Positions 35,421 through 45,156 of a stretch of 45,936 bases of DNA are shown in pieces; positions within the stretch are counted from its first letter, which is position 1; each line of letters opens with the position of its first letter. The notes below the pieces were generated by a model. That model had not been told where the DNA came from, searched no databases, and worked only from the letters and a program-made list of their open reading frames with translations. Source of the stretch: Mycolicibacter senuensis (GTDB lineage Bacteria; Actinomycetota; Actinomycetes; Mycobacteriales; Mycobacteriaceae); NCBI RefSeq assembly GCF_003284925.1, contig NZ_QMEX01000020.1, positions 1-45,936 of the forward strand, written 5' to 3'. Position numbers and translations under genes: made by a program.

Positions 35421-36409
35421 GCCGGCCGGTACTGCGGATCGGTGTGCTCGGCGCCGCGCGGATCGCCCCGGTGGCACTGCTCAAACCCGCTGCCGACAAC
35501 CCCGAGGTGGTGGTGAGCGCGGTCGCCGCGCGTGACCCCGGTCGGGCGCGTGCGTTCGCCGCCAAGCACGGTATCGGCCGGGTCCACGACAGCTATGAGG
35601 CGCTGATCGCCGACCCGGAGGTCGATGCGGTCTACAACCCGCTGCCCAACAACCTGCACGGGCGGTGGACGCGGGCGGCGCTGGCCGCCGAAAAGCACGT
35701 GCTGTGCGAGAAGCCGTTCACCGCCAATGCCGACGAGGCCCGCGAGATCGCGGCGGTCACGGCCAAAACCGACCGGGTGGTGATGGAGGCGTTCCACTAC
35801 CGCTATCACCCGATGACGTTGCGCATCGAGGAGATCATCGCCTCGGGGGAGTTGGGAACGCTGCGGCGGGTGGAGGCCGCGCTGAGCTTCCCGCTGCCCC
35901 GGTTCTCCGACATCCGCTACGACATCTCGCTGGCCGGCGGGGCGCTGATGGACGCCGGCTGTTACCCGGTGCACATGGTCCGCACCTTTGGCGGGGCGAC
36001 GCCGGAAGTGATTTCCGCGCAGGCGAAACTGCGCGACCCGCAGGTCGACCGGGCCATGACCGCGCAGTTGCGGTTCCCGGCTGGGCACACCGGGGCGATT
36101 CGCTGCTCGCTGTGGTCGTCGAACCTGCTGCAGGTCAGCGCCCGCGTGATCGGCGATCGCGGCGAGCTGCGGGCGCTCAACCCGCTGATGCCGCAGTACT
36201 TTCACCGGCTGCGGGTCCGCTCGGAGCAGGGCGGGCGCGTCGAGCGTTTCCCCCACCGGGCGTCGTATGCCTATCAGCTCGATGCGTTCGCCGACGCCGT
36301 GCTGCGCGGCGCGCCGGTGCCCACCACGCCGGAGGACGCGATCGAGAACATGACCGTCATCGACGCGATCTACACCGCTGCGGGCCTTGCGGTGCGGCAA
36401 CCCAGCTGA
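35417..36409 (+). CDS. Gfo/Idh/MocA family NAD(P)-dependent dehydrogenase
   Basis: A 330-residue two-domain oxidoreductase. The Rossmann fold begins RIGVLGAARIAP (residues 7-18); CEKPF at 97-101 is the conserved EKP signature, with MEAFHYRYHPM and the C-terminal GGALMDAGCYPVHMVR as in dihydrodiol dehydrogenases and related sugar dehydrogenases. It oxidises a sugar, inositol or diol substrate. ATG 35417 overlaps the PIG-L stop by 4 nt. A longer frame to 35198 lies in the PIG-L gene. Confidence 0.9.
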   Translation: MSRPVLRIGVLGAARIAPVALLKPAADNPEVVVSAVAARDPGRARAFAAKHGIGRVHDSYEALIADPEVDAVYNPLPNNLHGRWTRAALAAEKHVLCEKPFTANADEAREIAAVTAKTDRVVMEAFHYRYHPMTLRIEEIIASGELGTLRRVEAALSFPLPRFSDIRYDISLAGGALMDAGCYPVHMVRTFGGATPEVISAQAKLRDPQVDRAMTAQLRFPAGHTGAIRCSLWSSNLLQVSARVIGDRGELRALNPLMPQYFHRLRVRSEQGGRVERFPHRASYAYQLDAFADAVLRGAPVPTTPEDAIENMTVIDAIYTAAGLAVRQPS

Positions 36410-36439
36410 GCGGCGGAACGACTTCCGGCTCGGGCTTCT

Positions 36440-36928
36440 TCAGGCGTCGTGGCCCGCTTCGATGTCGTCGACGTCGGAGAATGCCAGTAGGCCGCCGGTG
36501 TGCGGAGGGGCGTACCCGGCGATCGGTTCCAGCAGATAACCCAGGTGGTCGCCGAGTTCGATACGGCTCAGCGTCTTTCCGACGAACCATGCCGGCGCGT
36601 CGTCGAGAATCGGCATGCCGGCCGGGCCGCTGTGCCAGGAGCAGTGCTCGAATTTGTCGATGTCATCGCCGGTTCGGCCGCCGAAAAGCCGGGCGAGCTC
36701 AATGTCACCGCGCGACAGCACATGGACGGCCAAATGGTCGGATCGGGCCGCGACCCCGAAGGTGTGGTTGCGTTCGGACACCCCGACCAGAAACCTCGGT
36801 GGCGCCAGGCTGGTCTGGGTGGCGAACCCGACCAGACAGCCCGAGGCATGACCGTCGGCCGCAGTGGTCACCACGAACATGGTGTAGTCCAGCATCGCGA
36901 CCAGTCGCTGAAACGATTCGTCGTCCAC
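36440..36928 (-). CDS. Flavin reductase-like domain protein
   Basis: A 162-residue FMN-binding split-barrel protein: DYTMFVVTTAADGHASGCLVGFATQTS, PPRFLVGVSERNHTF and LAVHVLSRGDIELARLFGG are the typical strands and flavin-contact residues of the flavin reductase-like family. Partner monooxygenase is not obvious nearby. The start is GTG 36928; ATG at residue 12 (MLDYTMF) is possible but would cut the first helix. It is convergent with the Gfo/Idh gene, 30 nt apart, and 167 nt from nuoN's stop, a gap in which I see nothing coding. Confidence 0.85.
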   Translation of the reverse strand: MDDESFQRLVAMLDYTMFVVTTAADGHASGCLVGFATQTSLAPPRFLVGVSERNHTFGVAARSDHLAVHVLSRGDIELARLFGGRTGDDIDKFEHCSWHSGPAGMPILDDAPAWFVGKTLSRIELGDHLGYLLEPIAGYAPPHTGGLLAFSDVDDIEAGHDA

Positions 36929-37095
36929 CCGTCCATGATGGACCCGCTGATGCCGGCGCGCCCGCGAACCGCCGCTCGGGCCCGCTTCGATGGTGGATCG
37001 CGGCTAGGGAAACACCAGCCGGAAGATGTCGAGCAGCACCAGCACGCGACCGCCGTGACGTTGCTGCCGAGGAAGTCAGCCCTCGTTGGTGAACG

Positions 37096-38709
37096 TCAGA
37101 ATGCGAACTGGGTAGCGGCGTCCACCAGGTCGAGTAGCGGTTGCGGGAACACGCCCAGCACCACGGTGACCGCGGCGCACAGCGCGATCGCCGTCTTACT
37201 CCACACGCTGGGCTGCACCAGTTGCGGCGGGTTGTCGGGGGAGTCGGTGAAGAACATCAGCACGATCACCCGCACATAGAAGTAGGCGGCGACACCGCTG
37301 GCGATCACACCGATCACTACCAGCGGCACGGCGCCACTCTCGGCGGCCGCGGCGAACACGGCGAACTTGCTGATGAATCCACTGGTCAACGGGATGCCCG
37401 CGAACGCCAGCAGGAACATCGAAAACAGCAGCCCCACGATGGGGTAACGCTGTCCCAGTCCGGCCCAGCGGGACATGTCGAGCTCTTCTTCGCCGCCGGG
37501 CCCGCGGATCAGGTTCACGACGGCGAACGCGCCGACGGTCGAGAAGCTGTAGGCGGCCAGGTAGAACAGTGTCGAGGAGACCCCCGCCGGGGTCGCCGCC
37601 AGTACCCCGGTGAGCACGAAGCCGACATGGGCGATCGAGGAGTAGGCCAGCATCCGCTTGATTTCGGTCTGGGTGATGGCCGCAATGGTGGCGACCACCA
37701 TGGTCAGCACCGAGATCAGCCACAGCAGCGGGCGCCACTGGTCGTGCAGCGCCGGCAGTGCGACATAGATGATCCGCAGCATCGCCCCGAATGCGGCGAC
37801 CTTGGTCGCGGCCGCCATGAACCCGGTGATGGGCGTCGGCGCGCCGACGTAGACGTCGGGGACCCAAGAGTGGAACGGCACCGCGCCGACCTTGAAGAAC
37901 AGCCCCACCAACAGCAGTCCGGCGCCGATCAGCGCCAGCGGATCGTTGTTGTGGGAGAACAGCTGCTCGCCGATATCGGACAACGTCAGCGAGGCGGTGG
38001 TGCCGTAGAGCAGGGCGGCCCCGAATAAGAACAGCGCCGAGGAGAACGCGCCCAGCAGGAAGTACTTCAGCGCCGCCTCCTGCGACAGCAGCCGACGGTA
38101 CCGGGCCAGCCCGCACAGCAGATACAGCGGCAGCGAGAGCACCTCGAGGGCCACGAACATCGTCACCAGATCGTTGGCCGCCGGGAACACCAGCATCCCG
38201 CCGATCGCCAGCATCGTCAGCGGGAACACCTCGGTCTGGATCATCCCGCTGCGGGCCGCCTCGAGTTCGGCGACGCTGCCCGGCACCGCCGAGGCCTGCG
38301 GGGTGAAGGAGTCCAGGCCTGCCCGGCCGTCGGCGGCTAGGGTTGCAGCGGGTGCCGTCGCGGCGCCCGGCCCCTCGGAAGCTCCCGCGCCGGTGTTGCG
38401 TTCGGCGATGAAGATGACGGCCATGATCCCGACCAGTAGCACGATGCCCTGCAACACCAGCGCCGGCCGGTCGACGGCGATCGCGCCGAGCACCGTGATG
38501 TGGCCGTCGGCCGGCAGGTCCCGTCCCACGGCGACCAGGCTGATGAACGCCGCGGCCAACCCGCCGATGGCGAGCAGAACCTGCATCAGATAGCGCGCCC
38601 GTCGCGCCACGAACGCCTCGAACAGCAGGCCGGTGACCGCGGTGCCGAAGACGATCAGCAGCGGCAACAACAGGTCGTACTCGATGTGGGGTGTTGGCAT
38701 GCCCGACAT
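37096..38709 (-). CDS. nuoN: NADH-quinone oxidoreductase subunit N
   Basis: A 537-residue antiporter-like subunit of respiratory complex I with about 14 membrane helices. Core motif residues are visible: SLPLYLLCGLARYRRL, the Lys/His-containing KVGAVPFHSWVPDVY and KRMLAYSSIAHVGF. A Gly/Ala-rich insert of about 50 residues (about 105-155, NTGAGASEGPGAATAPAATL onward) between early helices is larger than in E. coli. It pumps protons during NADH oxidation. Start ATG 38709 or ATG 38700; 2 nt after the nuoM stop. Last gene of the nuo operon. Confidence 0.95.
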   Translation of the reverse strand: MSGMPTPHIEYDLLLPLLIVFGTAVTGLLFEAFVARRARYLMQVLLAIGGLAAAFISLVAVGRDLPADGHITVLGAIAVDRPALVLQGIVLLVGIMAVIFIAERNTGAGASEGPGAATAPAATLAADGRAGLDSFTPQASAVPGSVAELEAARSGMIQTEVFPLTMLAIGGMLVFPAANDLVTMFVALEVLSLPLYLLCGLARYRRLLSQEAALKYFLLGAFSSALFLFGAALLYGTTASLTLSDIGEQLFSHNNDPLALIGAGLLLVGLFFKVGAVPFHSWVPDVYVGAPTPITGFMAAATKVAAFGAMLRIIYVALPALHDQWRPLLWLISVLTMVVATIAAITQTEIKRMLAYSSIAHVGFVLTGVLAATPAGVSSTLFYLAAYSFSTVGAFAVVNLIRGPGGEEELDMSRWAGLGQRYPIVGLLFSMFLLAFAGIPLTSGFISKFAVFAAAAESGAVPLVVIGVIASGVAAYFYVRVIVLMFFTDSPDNPPQLVQPSVWSKTAIALCAAVTVVLGVFPQPLLDLVDAATQFAF

Positions 38710-38711
38710 GG

Positions 38712-40271
38712 TCAGTGCGCCCCCTCAGCGGTCAGCGGTGCCGGGTCGGTCTCACCGATCGTGGTCAAGGTGTGCGCGACGCCCGGATTGATGATGTCGA
38801 GCACCGGTTTCGGGTAGAAGCCCAAGAACACCAGCAACGCGATCAACGGCGCGACGACGACGAGCTCGCGGGGTACCAGATCTCGGATGCGTTCGTTACC
38901 CGCGGTGACCGGGCCGGTCATCACCCGCTGATACAGCCACAACATGTAAATCGACGACAGCACCAGCGCGGTGCTGCCGACGGCCGCCGCCAGCCAGTAG
39001 CGGTTGAAGGTGCCCACCAATACCAGGAATTCGCTGATGAAGGGGGCCAGCCCCGGCAGCGACAGGGTGGCCATCGCCGCGACCATGAAGGTACCGGCCA
39101 TCACCGGGGCCACCTTCTGCACGCCGCCGTAGTCGGCGATCGCCCGGGTGCCGCCGCGCCGGGAGATCAAGAACCCGGCGATCAGGAACAGCGCCGCGGT
39201 CGACAACCCGTGGTTGAGCATGTACAGCGTCGAACCGCTCTGGCCCTGGCTGGTCATCACGAAGATCCCCAGGATGATGAAGCCGAAGTGTGAGATCGAC
39301 GTGTAGGCGATCAGCCGCATGATGTCGCGCTGGCCGATCGCCACCATCGCCCCGTAGACCACCCCGATCACCGCCAGCACGATGATGGCGGGGCGGAAAT
39401 ACGTTGAGGCGTCGGGGAACAACTGCAGGCAGTAGCGCAGCATGCCGAAGGTCCCCACCTTGTCCATGACCGCCATCATCAGCACCGCGGTGGCCGGGGT
39501 GGATTCCACCGCGGCGTCGGGCAGCCACCGGTGCAGCGGCCACAGTGGCGCCTTGACCGCGAACGCGAACATGAAGCCGGCGAACAGCAGTTTGAGCACA
39601 CCCGGATCCACCGTGGTGGTGGCGGACGAGAACAACGAGACCAGTTCGCGGAAGTCGAAGGTGCCGCCCGAGGTGCCCTCCCGGGCGCTCACCATGTACA
39701 CGCCGATCACCGCGGCCAGCATGATCAGGCCGCCGAACAGGTTGTACAGCAGGAACTTCAATGCCGCTTGGGAACGCTTGGCGCCGTTGCCGAAGCCGCC
39801 GATCATGAAGTACATCGGGATCAGCATCGCCTCGAAGAAGACGTAGAACAGCAGTACGTCCAGCGATACCAGCGAGATCAGCACCATCGCCTCGACGGCC
39901 AGGGTGAGGGCGGCGAAGGCGTGCGGGCCGCGACGACGCTTACCCTCGCCGTCGTTCCAGCCGGCAAGCATCAGCAGCGGCACCAGCCCGGCGGTCAGCA
40001 ACGCCAGCACCACCGCGATACCGTCGACACCGAGCGTGTAGCGCGCCCCGAAAGCCGGTATCCAGGCATGGGATTCGACGAACTGGTACGGGGCGGCGAC
40101 CGGGGTGGTGTCGAACTCGACGGTGATCACCACCGCTATCGCCAGCGTCACCAGGCTCACCAGCAGGCCGGTCAGCTTCGCCAGTCGTGCCGCTCCGGCC
40201 GGCAGCACGATCACGGCGCCGGCGCCCACCAGTGGCACCAACCAGAGCAGGCTCAACCAGGGCAGGTTCAT
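38712..40271 (-). CDS. nuoM: NADH-quinone oxidoreductase subunit M
   Basis: A 519-residue antiporter-like subunit with about 14 helices. Diagnostic segments are DVLLFYVFFEAMLIPMYFMI (conserved Glu), KAPLWPLHRWLPDAAVEST, and MRLIAYTSISHFGFIILG. It is one of the three proton-pumping subunits of complex I. The ATG at 40271 is chosen (MNLPWLSLLWL), 2 nt after the nuoL stop; GTG 40277 would overlap that stop. GTG-type alternative adds two residues only. Confidence 0.95.
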   Translation of the reverse strand: MNLPWLSLLWLVPLVGAGAVIVLPAGAARLAKLTGLLVSLVTLAIAVVITVEFDTTPVAAPYQFVESHAWIPAFGARYTLGVDGIAVVLALLTAGLVPLLMLAGWNDGEGKRRRGPHAFAALTLAVEAMVLISLVSLDVLLFYVFFEAMLIPMYFMIGGFGNGAKRSQAALKFLLYNLFGGLIMLAAVIGVYMVSAREGTSGGTFDFRELVSLFSSATTTVDPGVLKLLFAGFMFAFAVKAPLWPLHRWLPDAAVESTPATAVLMMAVMDKVGTFGMLRYCLQLFPDASTYFRPAIIVLAVIGVVYGAMVAIGQRDIMRLIAYTSISHFGFIILGIFVMTSQGQSGSTLYMLNHGLSTAALFLIAGFLISRRGGTRAIADYGGVQKVAPVMAGTFMVAAMATLSLPGLAPFISEFLVLVGTFNRYWLAAAVGSTALVLSSIYMLWLYQRVMTGPVTAGNERIRDLVPRELVVVAPLIALLVFLGFYPKPVLDIINPGVAHTLTTIGETDPAPLTAEGAH

Positions 40272-40273
40272 GT

Positions 40274-42211
40274 TCACAGTTGCACCGCCAGGACTACCGC
40301 GACGACCAGCACGGCGCCGGCCAGCATGGTCAGCGCATAGGAGCGCACGAACCCGGTCTGCAAGCGCCGCATCAGAAGCGATGCGAGCGCGACCAACCCG
40401 GCTCCGGCGTTGACCGAACCGTCCACCACCCGGTCGTCGACGTCGACCAGGGCTTGCGCCAGTCGGTTACCCGGACGCATGAACACCTCCTCGTTGAAGG
40501 CATCGCCGTAGAGATACTGGCGGGCCGCCACCGTCAGGGGCGACACGTCGGTGGGCGCGGTGATGGGTATCGGCTTACGGCCGTACATGCGGAAGGCCAC
40601 CGCCACCCCGACCAGCACCACCCCCAGCGTGATGGCGCCGGTGAGCCAGGCCGGGATGAGATGCGCCGCTTCGTGGCCGGCCGCCGCGGCCCCGGTCACC
40701 ACCGGTTCCAGCCAGTGCTCGAGGCGACCGCCGATGGCCAGCGCGGCTCCGGAGAACACGGCGCCGACGGCCAGCACGATCATCGGCCAGGTCATCACCC
40801 GCGGGGACTCGTGCGGATGTTGCAGCGCCCGTTCGTGGCTCACCTCGCTCTCGTCCGCCGCCCAGCGACGCTCACCGCCGAATGTCATCAGCATCACCCG
40901 GGTCATGTAGAACGCGGTGATGCCGGCACCCAGGATGGTCACCGCGCCCAAGATCCAGCCTCGCGTCCCGCCGGTTGCCAACGCGGCCTCGATGATCGCG
41001 TCTTTGGACCAGTAGCCGGCGAATGGCGGCACCCCGATGATCGCCAGATAGCACAGGCCGAACGTCACGAACGTCACCGGCATGAAGGCACGCAGCGCGC
41101 CGTAGCGGCGCATGTCCTGTTCGTCGTTCATCCCGTGCATCACCGAACCCGAGCCCAGGAACAGTCCGGCCTTGAAGAAACCGTGGGTGAGCAGGTGCAT
41201 GATCGCGACGGCGTAGCCGGCCGGGCCGAGCCCCGCGGCCAGCACCATGTAGCCGATCTGGCTGACGGTGGATGCGGCCAGCGCCCGCTTGATGTCGTCT
41301 TTGGCGCAGCCGATGATCGCACCGAACAGCAGCGTGACCGCACCGACCACCACGACCGCCAGCCGCGCGTCGGCGGACAGGTCGAACACCGGGCCGGACC
41401 GCACGATCAGGTACACCCCGGCGGTCACCATGGTGGCGGCGTGGATCAGCGCCGACACCGGGGTGGGGCCTTCCATCGCGTCGAACAACCAGGCCTGCAG
41501 CGGAACCTGCGCGGACTTGGCGCACGCTCCCAGCAACAGCAGCAACCCGATGGCGGTGGTCCACCCGCTGGACCCGGCCGCTTCGACCGCGCCGAACAGC
41601 CCATCGAACGACAGCGTGCCGAAGCCGGCGAACATCGCGAACATGGCCAGCGACAGCCCGATGTCGCCGACCCGGTTGGACACGAACGCCTTCTTGCCGG
41701 CCGCCGCCGCGACCGGCCGCGCGTACCAGAATCCGATCAGCAGGTAAGACGCCAGGCCGACACCTTCCCAGCCCACGTACAGGCCCAGATAGTTGTCGGC
41801 GACGACCAGCAGCAGCATCGCCGCGACGAACAGGTTCAGGTAGGCGAAGAACCTCCGGCGGTCGGGGTCGTCCTTCATGTAGCCGATCGAGTAGATGTGG
41901 ATCAGCGCGCCCACCCCACTGATCAGCAACACGAAGCAGATCGACAGCTGATCGATCAGGATCCCGAAGTCGACCTGCAGCGCACCAACCGGCACCCAGC
42001 TGAACAGGTGGCTGTGAATCGCCCGGTCCTCGCCGCTCCGGCGCAGCATCTCGGCCAGCAGCGCCAGCCCGATCCCGAACGAGGAGAGCACCGCGGCACA
42101 GGCCAGCAGGTGTCCCCAGCGGTCGGTCCGTCGCCCGCCGAGCAGCAGGATCAACGCGCCGGCCGCCGGCAGGGCCACCAGCAGCCAGCTCAGCTGGCTC
42201 AGATTCGTCAT
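40274..42211 (-). CDS. nuoL: NADH-quinone oxidoreductase subunit L
   Basis: A 645-residue subunit, the largest antiporter-like subunit of complex I, with about 16 helices and the C-terminal lateral amphipathic helix region. Landmarks are [39 protein letters not shown] and [22 protein letters not shown] 42211 (MTNLSQLSW) lies 15 nt after the nuoK stop with GGGAAG upstream. The length fits the family (about 610-640). Confidence 0.96.
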   Translation of the reverse strand: MTNLSQLSWLLVALPAAGALILLLGGRRTDRWGHLLACAAVLSSFGIGLALLAEMLRRSGEDRAIHSHLFSWVPVGALQVDFGILIDQLSICFVLLISGVGALIHIYSIGYMKDDPDRRRFFAYLNLFVAAMLLLVVADNYLGLYVGWEGVGLASYLLIGFWYARPVAAAAGKKAFVSNRVGDIGLSLAMFAMFAGFGTLSFDGLFGAVEAAGSSGWTTAIGLLLLLGACAKSAQVPLQAWLFDAMEGPTPVSALIHAATMVTAGVYLIVRSGPVFDLSADARLAVVVVGAVTLLFGAIIGCAKDDIKRALAASTVSQIGYMVLAAGLGPAGYAVAIMHLLTHGFFKAGLFLGSGSVMHGMNDEQDMRRYGALRAFMPVTFVTFGLCYLAIIGVPPFAGYWSKDAIIEAALATGGTRGWILGAVTILGAGITAFYMTRVMLMTFGGERRWAADESEVSHERALQHPHESPRVMTWPMIVLAVGAVFSGAALAIGGRLEHWLEPVVTGAAAAGHEAAHLIPAWLTGAITLGVVLVGVAVAFRMYGRKPIPITAPTDVSPLTVAARQYLYGDAFNEEVFMRPGNRLAQALVDVDDRVVDGSVNAGAGLVALASLLMRRLQTGFVRSYALTMLAGAVLVVAVVLAVQL

Positions 42212-42226
42212 AGAGCTTCCCAACTC

Positions 42227-42526
42227 CTAGCCGCGCAGTAAGTTCGCGTCGTCGACCGACACGGATCGCCGGGCCCGGAAGATCGTCATGATGATGGCCA
42301 GGCCGATAACCACCTCGCAGGCGGCGACGACCATGGTGAAGAAGGCCACCATCTGGCCGTCGAGCTGGGAGTGCAGCCGGGCGAAGGTGACGAACGCCAG
42401 GTTGGCGGCGTTGAGCATCAGCTCGACACACATGAACATCACCAACGCGTTGCGCCGCAACATCACCCCGGTGGCGCCGAGGGTGAACAGCATCGCCGAC
42501 AGGTAGAGATAGTTTTCCGGGTTCAT
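42227..42526 (-). CDS. nuoK: NADH-quinone oxidoreductase subunit K
   Basis: A 99-residue three-helix subunit: [40 protein letters not shown] (conserved Glu35 of the proton path) and [20 protein letters not shown] (second conserved Glu71). Size is normal for NuoK. ATG 42526 overlaps the nuoJ TGA by 4 nt. It helps form the central hydrophilic axis of the complex I membrane arm. Confidence 0.96.
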   Translation of the reverse strand: MNPENYLYLSAMLFTLGATGVMLRRNALVMFMCVELMLNAANLAFVTFARLHSQLDGQMVAFFTMVVAACEVVIGLAIIMTIFRARRSVSVDDANLLRG

Positions 42527-43368
42527 TGGCCTGACTCCTCCCCGTTGCTCGCCGGAGCCATCCGCCGCCCCGCAGCATCGTCGTCGGCGTGGGCCGCGTT
42601 GCCGGTGGCGCCGACCCAGCGGTGCTGCAAGGTGTCCGACACCGACAGCTCCGAGTAGGAGCCGTCGGGCAGTCGCGCGGCGATGTCGACGGCGTTGTGG
42701 CGGGCGTAGACGCCCGGCGTCGGCAGCGGGGTGGGGCGGGTGCCGGACCGGAAACGCAGGATGGACAGCTCCCGCTGCGTCAGCCGCGGCTGCAGCCGCT
42801 CCCGATGGGTCAACACCATGGCCGCGACCACCGCGGTGATCAGCAGCGCACTGGTGAGTTCGAAGGCCCAGAGGTAGCGGGTGAAGATCAGCGCCGCCAG
42901 CCCCTCGACGTTGCCCTGGCCCACCATGCCGGAGTCGGCCGAGCCGCCGGTGGCCGGGGCGCCGATTCCGCGCAGGTGCATCGTCGCGCCGCCGATCCCG
43001 GCGATCAGCAGCACCCCGAAACCGATCCCGGCGAGGGTCGAGGCGATCCGCTGGCCGCGCAGCGTCTCCACCAATGACTCGGCGGAGTCGACCCCGATCA
43101 GCATCATCACGAACAGGAACAGCATCATCACCGCGCCGGTGTAGACCACGATCTGCACCACGCCGAGGAACATCGCGTCCTGGACGAAGTAGAAAACGGC
43201 CAGGGAGAGCATCGTCATCGCGAGAAACAGTGCCGAATACACCGCTTTGGCGGCCGTCACGACCCCGACGGCGCCGACCAGGGCCAGGGCGCCGAGGACC
43301 CAGAAGGTCACCGCCTCCCCCGTGGAGGTGCGGACGACGATGTCGGAGGCAAGCAGTGCGGCGTCCAT
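42523..43368 (-). CDS. nuoJ: NADH-quinone oxidoreductase subunit J
   Basis: A 281-residue subunit, about 100 residues longer than E. coli NuoJ. The conserved part has five helices with [20 protein letters not shown]. After the last helix a cytoplasmic tail of about 100 residues ([20 protein letters not shown] onward) is unlike the enteric protein but, as I recall, common to mycobacteria. ATG 43368 shares one nucleotide with the nuoI stop (TGATG), and its stop overlaps nuoK. Confidence 0.94.
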   Translation of the reverse strand: MDAALLASDIVVRTSTGEAVTFWVLGALALVGAVGVVTAAKAVYSALFLAMTMLSLAVFYFVQDAMFLGVVQIVVYTGAVMMLFLFVMMLIGVDSAESLVETLRGQRIASTLAGIGFGVLLIAGIGGATMHLRGIGAPATGGSADSGMVGQGNVEGLAALIFTRYLWAFELTSALLITAVVAAMVLTHRERLQPRLTQRELSILRFRSGTRPTPLPTPGVYARHNAVDIAARLPDGSYSELSVSDTLQHRWVGATGNAAHADDDAAGRRMAPASNGEESGQ

Positions 43369-43937
43369 CAGGCTTTGCCCTGCTTCTTCCGGTCCAGCAT
43401 GACGAACAGGTCCGGGTTCTCGTCGAGCCCATCCGGGCCGACCCTGCCCAGGTAGTAGTCCTTCTCGGTGGCGCCCGGCGGCATCGGGTGCGGCGGTGCG
43501 GTCATACCGGGCTCCAGCGGCGCCAGCAGCTGGTGACGTTCCAAGATCAGATCGGCCCGGTTGTCCGCGGCCATCTCGTAGTCGTTGGTCATGGTCAGCG
43601 CGCGCGTCGGGCAGGCTTCGATGCACAGTCCGCAGCCGATGCAGCGCAGATAGTTGATCTGGTAAACCCGGCCGTAGCGTTCGCCGGGCGAGAAGCGTTC
43701 GTCGTCGGTGTTGTCGGCGGCCTCCACGTAGATGGCATCGGCCGGACATGCCCACGCGCACAGTTCGCAGCCGATGCACTTCTCCAACCCGTCCGGATGC
43801 CGGTTGAGCTGGTGGCGGCCGTGATAGCGCCGCGCCGTCGGCTTCTTCTGCTCCGGGTAGCCGTCATTGATCGGCCGCTTGAACATCGTTCGCCAGGTGA
43901 CGCCGAACCCGGCGAGCGCGTCTCTGAGCTTAGCCAT
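43368..43937 (-). CDS. nuoI: NADH-quinone oxidoreductase subunit I
   Basis: A 189-residue ferredoxin-like subunit carrying two [4Fe-4S] clusters (N6a, N6b). Ligand sets are [11 protein letters not shown] (Cys54, 57, 60, 64) and [11 protein letters not shown] (Cys99, 102, 105, 109). ATG 43937 is chosen because AGGAGG sits 6 nt before it; ATG 43943 would have it too close. It overlaps the nuoH stop by 8 nt. The C-terminal tail after KDYYLGRV is Pro/Gly-rich, as in mycobacterial NuoI. Confidence 0.95.
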   Translation of the reverse strand: MAKLRDALAGFGVTWRTMFKRPINDGYPEQKKPTARRYHGRHQLNRHPDGLEKCIGCELCAWACPADAIYVEAADNTDDERFSPGERYGRVYQINYLRCIGCGLCIEACPTRALTMTNDYEMAADNRADLILERHQLLAPLEPGMTAPPHPMPPGATEKDYYLGRVGPDGLDENPDLFVMLDRKKQGKA

Positions 43938-45156
43938 TGACATCCTCCTTGACCCGCGGTGAATTCCGCTGCGGCAGCGGTGGTGTCGGAAAAGAACCTT
44001 CGGATGCGACGACCGGCGCAGGCGCGGGCTCGTCCGGCCCGGTGTTCACCGCGCTGAAGCGGCGGTGCAACACCGCCAGCACCAGCAGCGTGGTGAGTGT
44101 GCTGATAGCGATCAGCACCGCCTCCCAGTGCTGGTAGCCCTCGTTGCCCAGGCTGCGCATCACCGCCGCGAGCAGCACCCACAGCAATGCCACCGGGATC
44201 AGGATCTTCCAGCCCAGCGCCATGAACTGGTCGTACCGCAGCCGGGGCAGGGTGGCGCGCAGCCAGATGTACATGAAGATGAATCCCCACACCTTGGCGG
44301 TGAACCACAGCAGCGGCCACCATCCCTGGTTTGCGCCGGCCCACAGGTTCAGCGGGAACGGCGCGTGCCAGCCGCCGAAGAACAACGTGACGGCCAACGC
44401 CGAAACCGTGGTGATGTTGATGTATTCGGCCAGGAAGAACAGCGCGAACTTCAACGACGAGTACTCGGTGTGGAATCCGCCGACGAGCTCGCCCTCGGCT
44501 TCGGGCAGATCGAACGGCGCCCGGTTGGTCTCACCGACCATCGCGGTCAGATAGACCATGAACGACGGCAGCAGCAGGAATGCGAACCAGATCCCGTCCT
44601 GGGCGGCCACGATGCTCGAGGTGGACATCGTGCCGGCGTAGAGGAACACCGACGCGAACGACAAGCCCATCGCGACTTCGTAGGAGATCACCTGCGCGGT
44701 GGAGCGGATGCCGCCCAACAGCGGGTACGGCGACCCGGATGACCAGCCGGCCAGGATGATGCCGTACACCCCGATCGAGGACATCGCCAAGATGAACAAC
44801 ACCGCGATCGGCAGGTCTGCCAGTTGCAGATCGGTGCGATGGCCCAAGATGCTGACCTCCGGACCGAACGGGATCACCGCGAACGCGGTGATCGCCGGGA
44901 CCGTCGAGATGACCGGAGCCATCACGTAGATCGCCCGGTCGACGCCGGCGGGGACGATGTCCTCCTTGAGGGCCAGCTTGATGCCGTCGGCGAGGCTCTG
45001 CAGCCAGCCCTTCGGCCCGACCCGGTTAGGACCGGGGCGCATCTGCATGCGCGCCAGCACCTTTCGTTCGATGACGATGGCGAACAGCACTGTCAGTACC
45101 AGGAATGCGAAGACGGCCAGCACTTTGGCCAGCACCAGCCACCAGGGAATGCTCAT
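43930..45156 (-). CDS. nuoH: NADH-quinone oxidoreductase subunit H
   Basis: A 408-residue subunit with eight helices that joins the quinone site to the proton channels. Signatures are [19 protein letters not shown] near residue 30, [20 protein letters not shown] and [21 protein letters not shown] Pro-rich cytoplasmic tail (about 360-408) exceeds E. coli NuoH (325 residues) and resembles the tuberculosis protein. ATG 45156 overlaps the nuoG stop as ATGA. Confidence 0.96.
   Translation of the reverse strand: MSIPWWLVLAKVLAVFAFLVLTVLFAIVIERKVLARMQMRPGPNRVGPKGWLQSLADGIKLALKEDIVPAGVDRAIYVMAPVISTVPAITAFAVIPFGPEVSILGHRTDLQLADLPIAVLFILAMSSIGVYGIILAGWSSGSPYPLLGGIRSTAQVISYEVAMGLSFASVFLYAGTMSTSSIVAAQDGIWFAFLLLPSFMVYLTAMVGETNRAPFDLPEAEGELVGGFHTEYSSLKFALFFLAEYINITTVSALAVTLFFGGWHAPFPLNLWAGANQGWWPLLWFTAKVWGFIFMYIWLRATLPRLRYDQFMALGWKILIPVALLWVLLAAVMRSLGNEGYQHWEAVLIAISTLTTLLVLAVLHRRFSAVNTGPDEPAPAPVVASEGSFPTPPLPQRNSPRVKEDVNG

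Noticed and set aside
40187..42241. 684-residue plus-strand frame over nuoL
   Set aside because: Shadow of nuoL: His/Arg/Gly/Gln-rich, low complexity, no ribosome-binding site.
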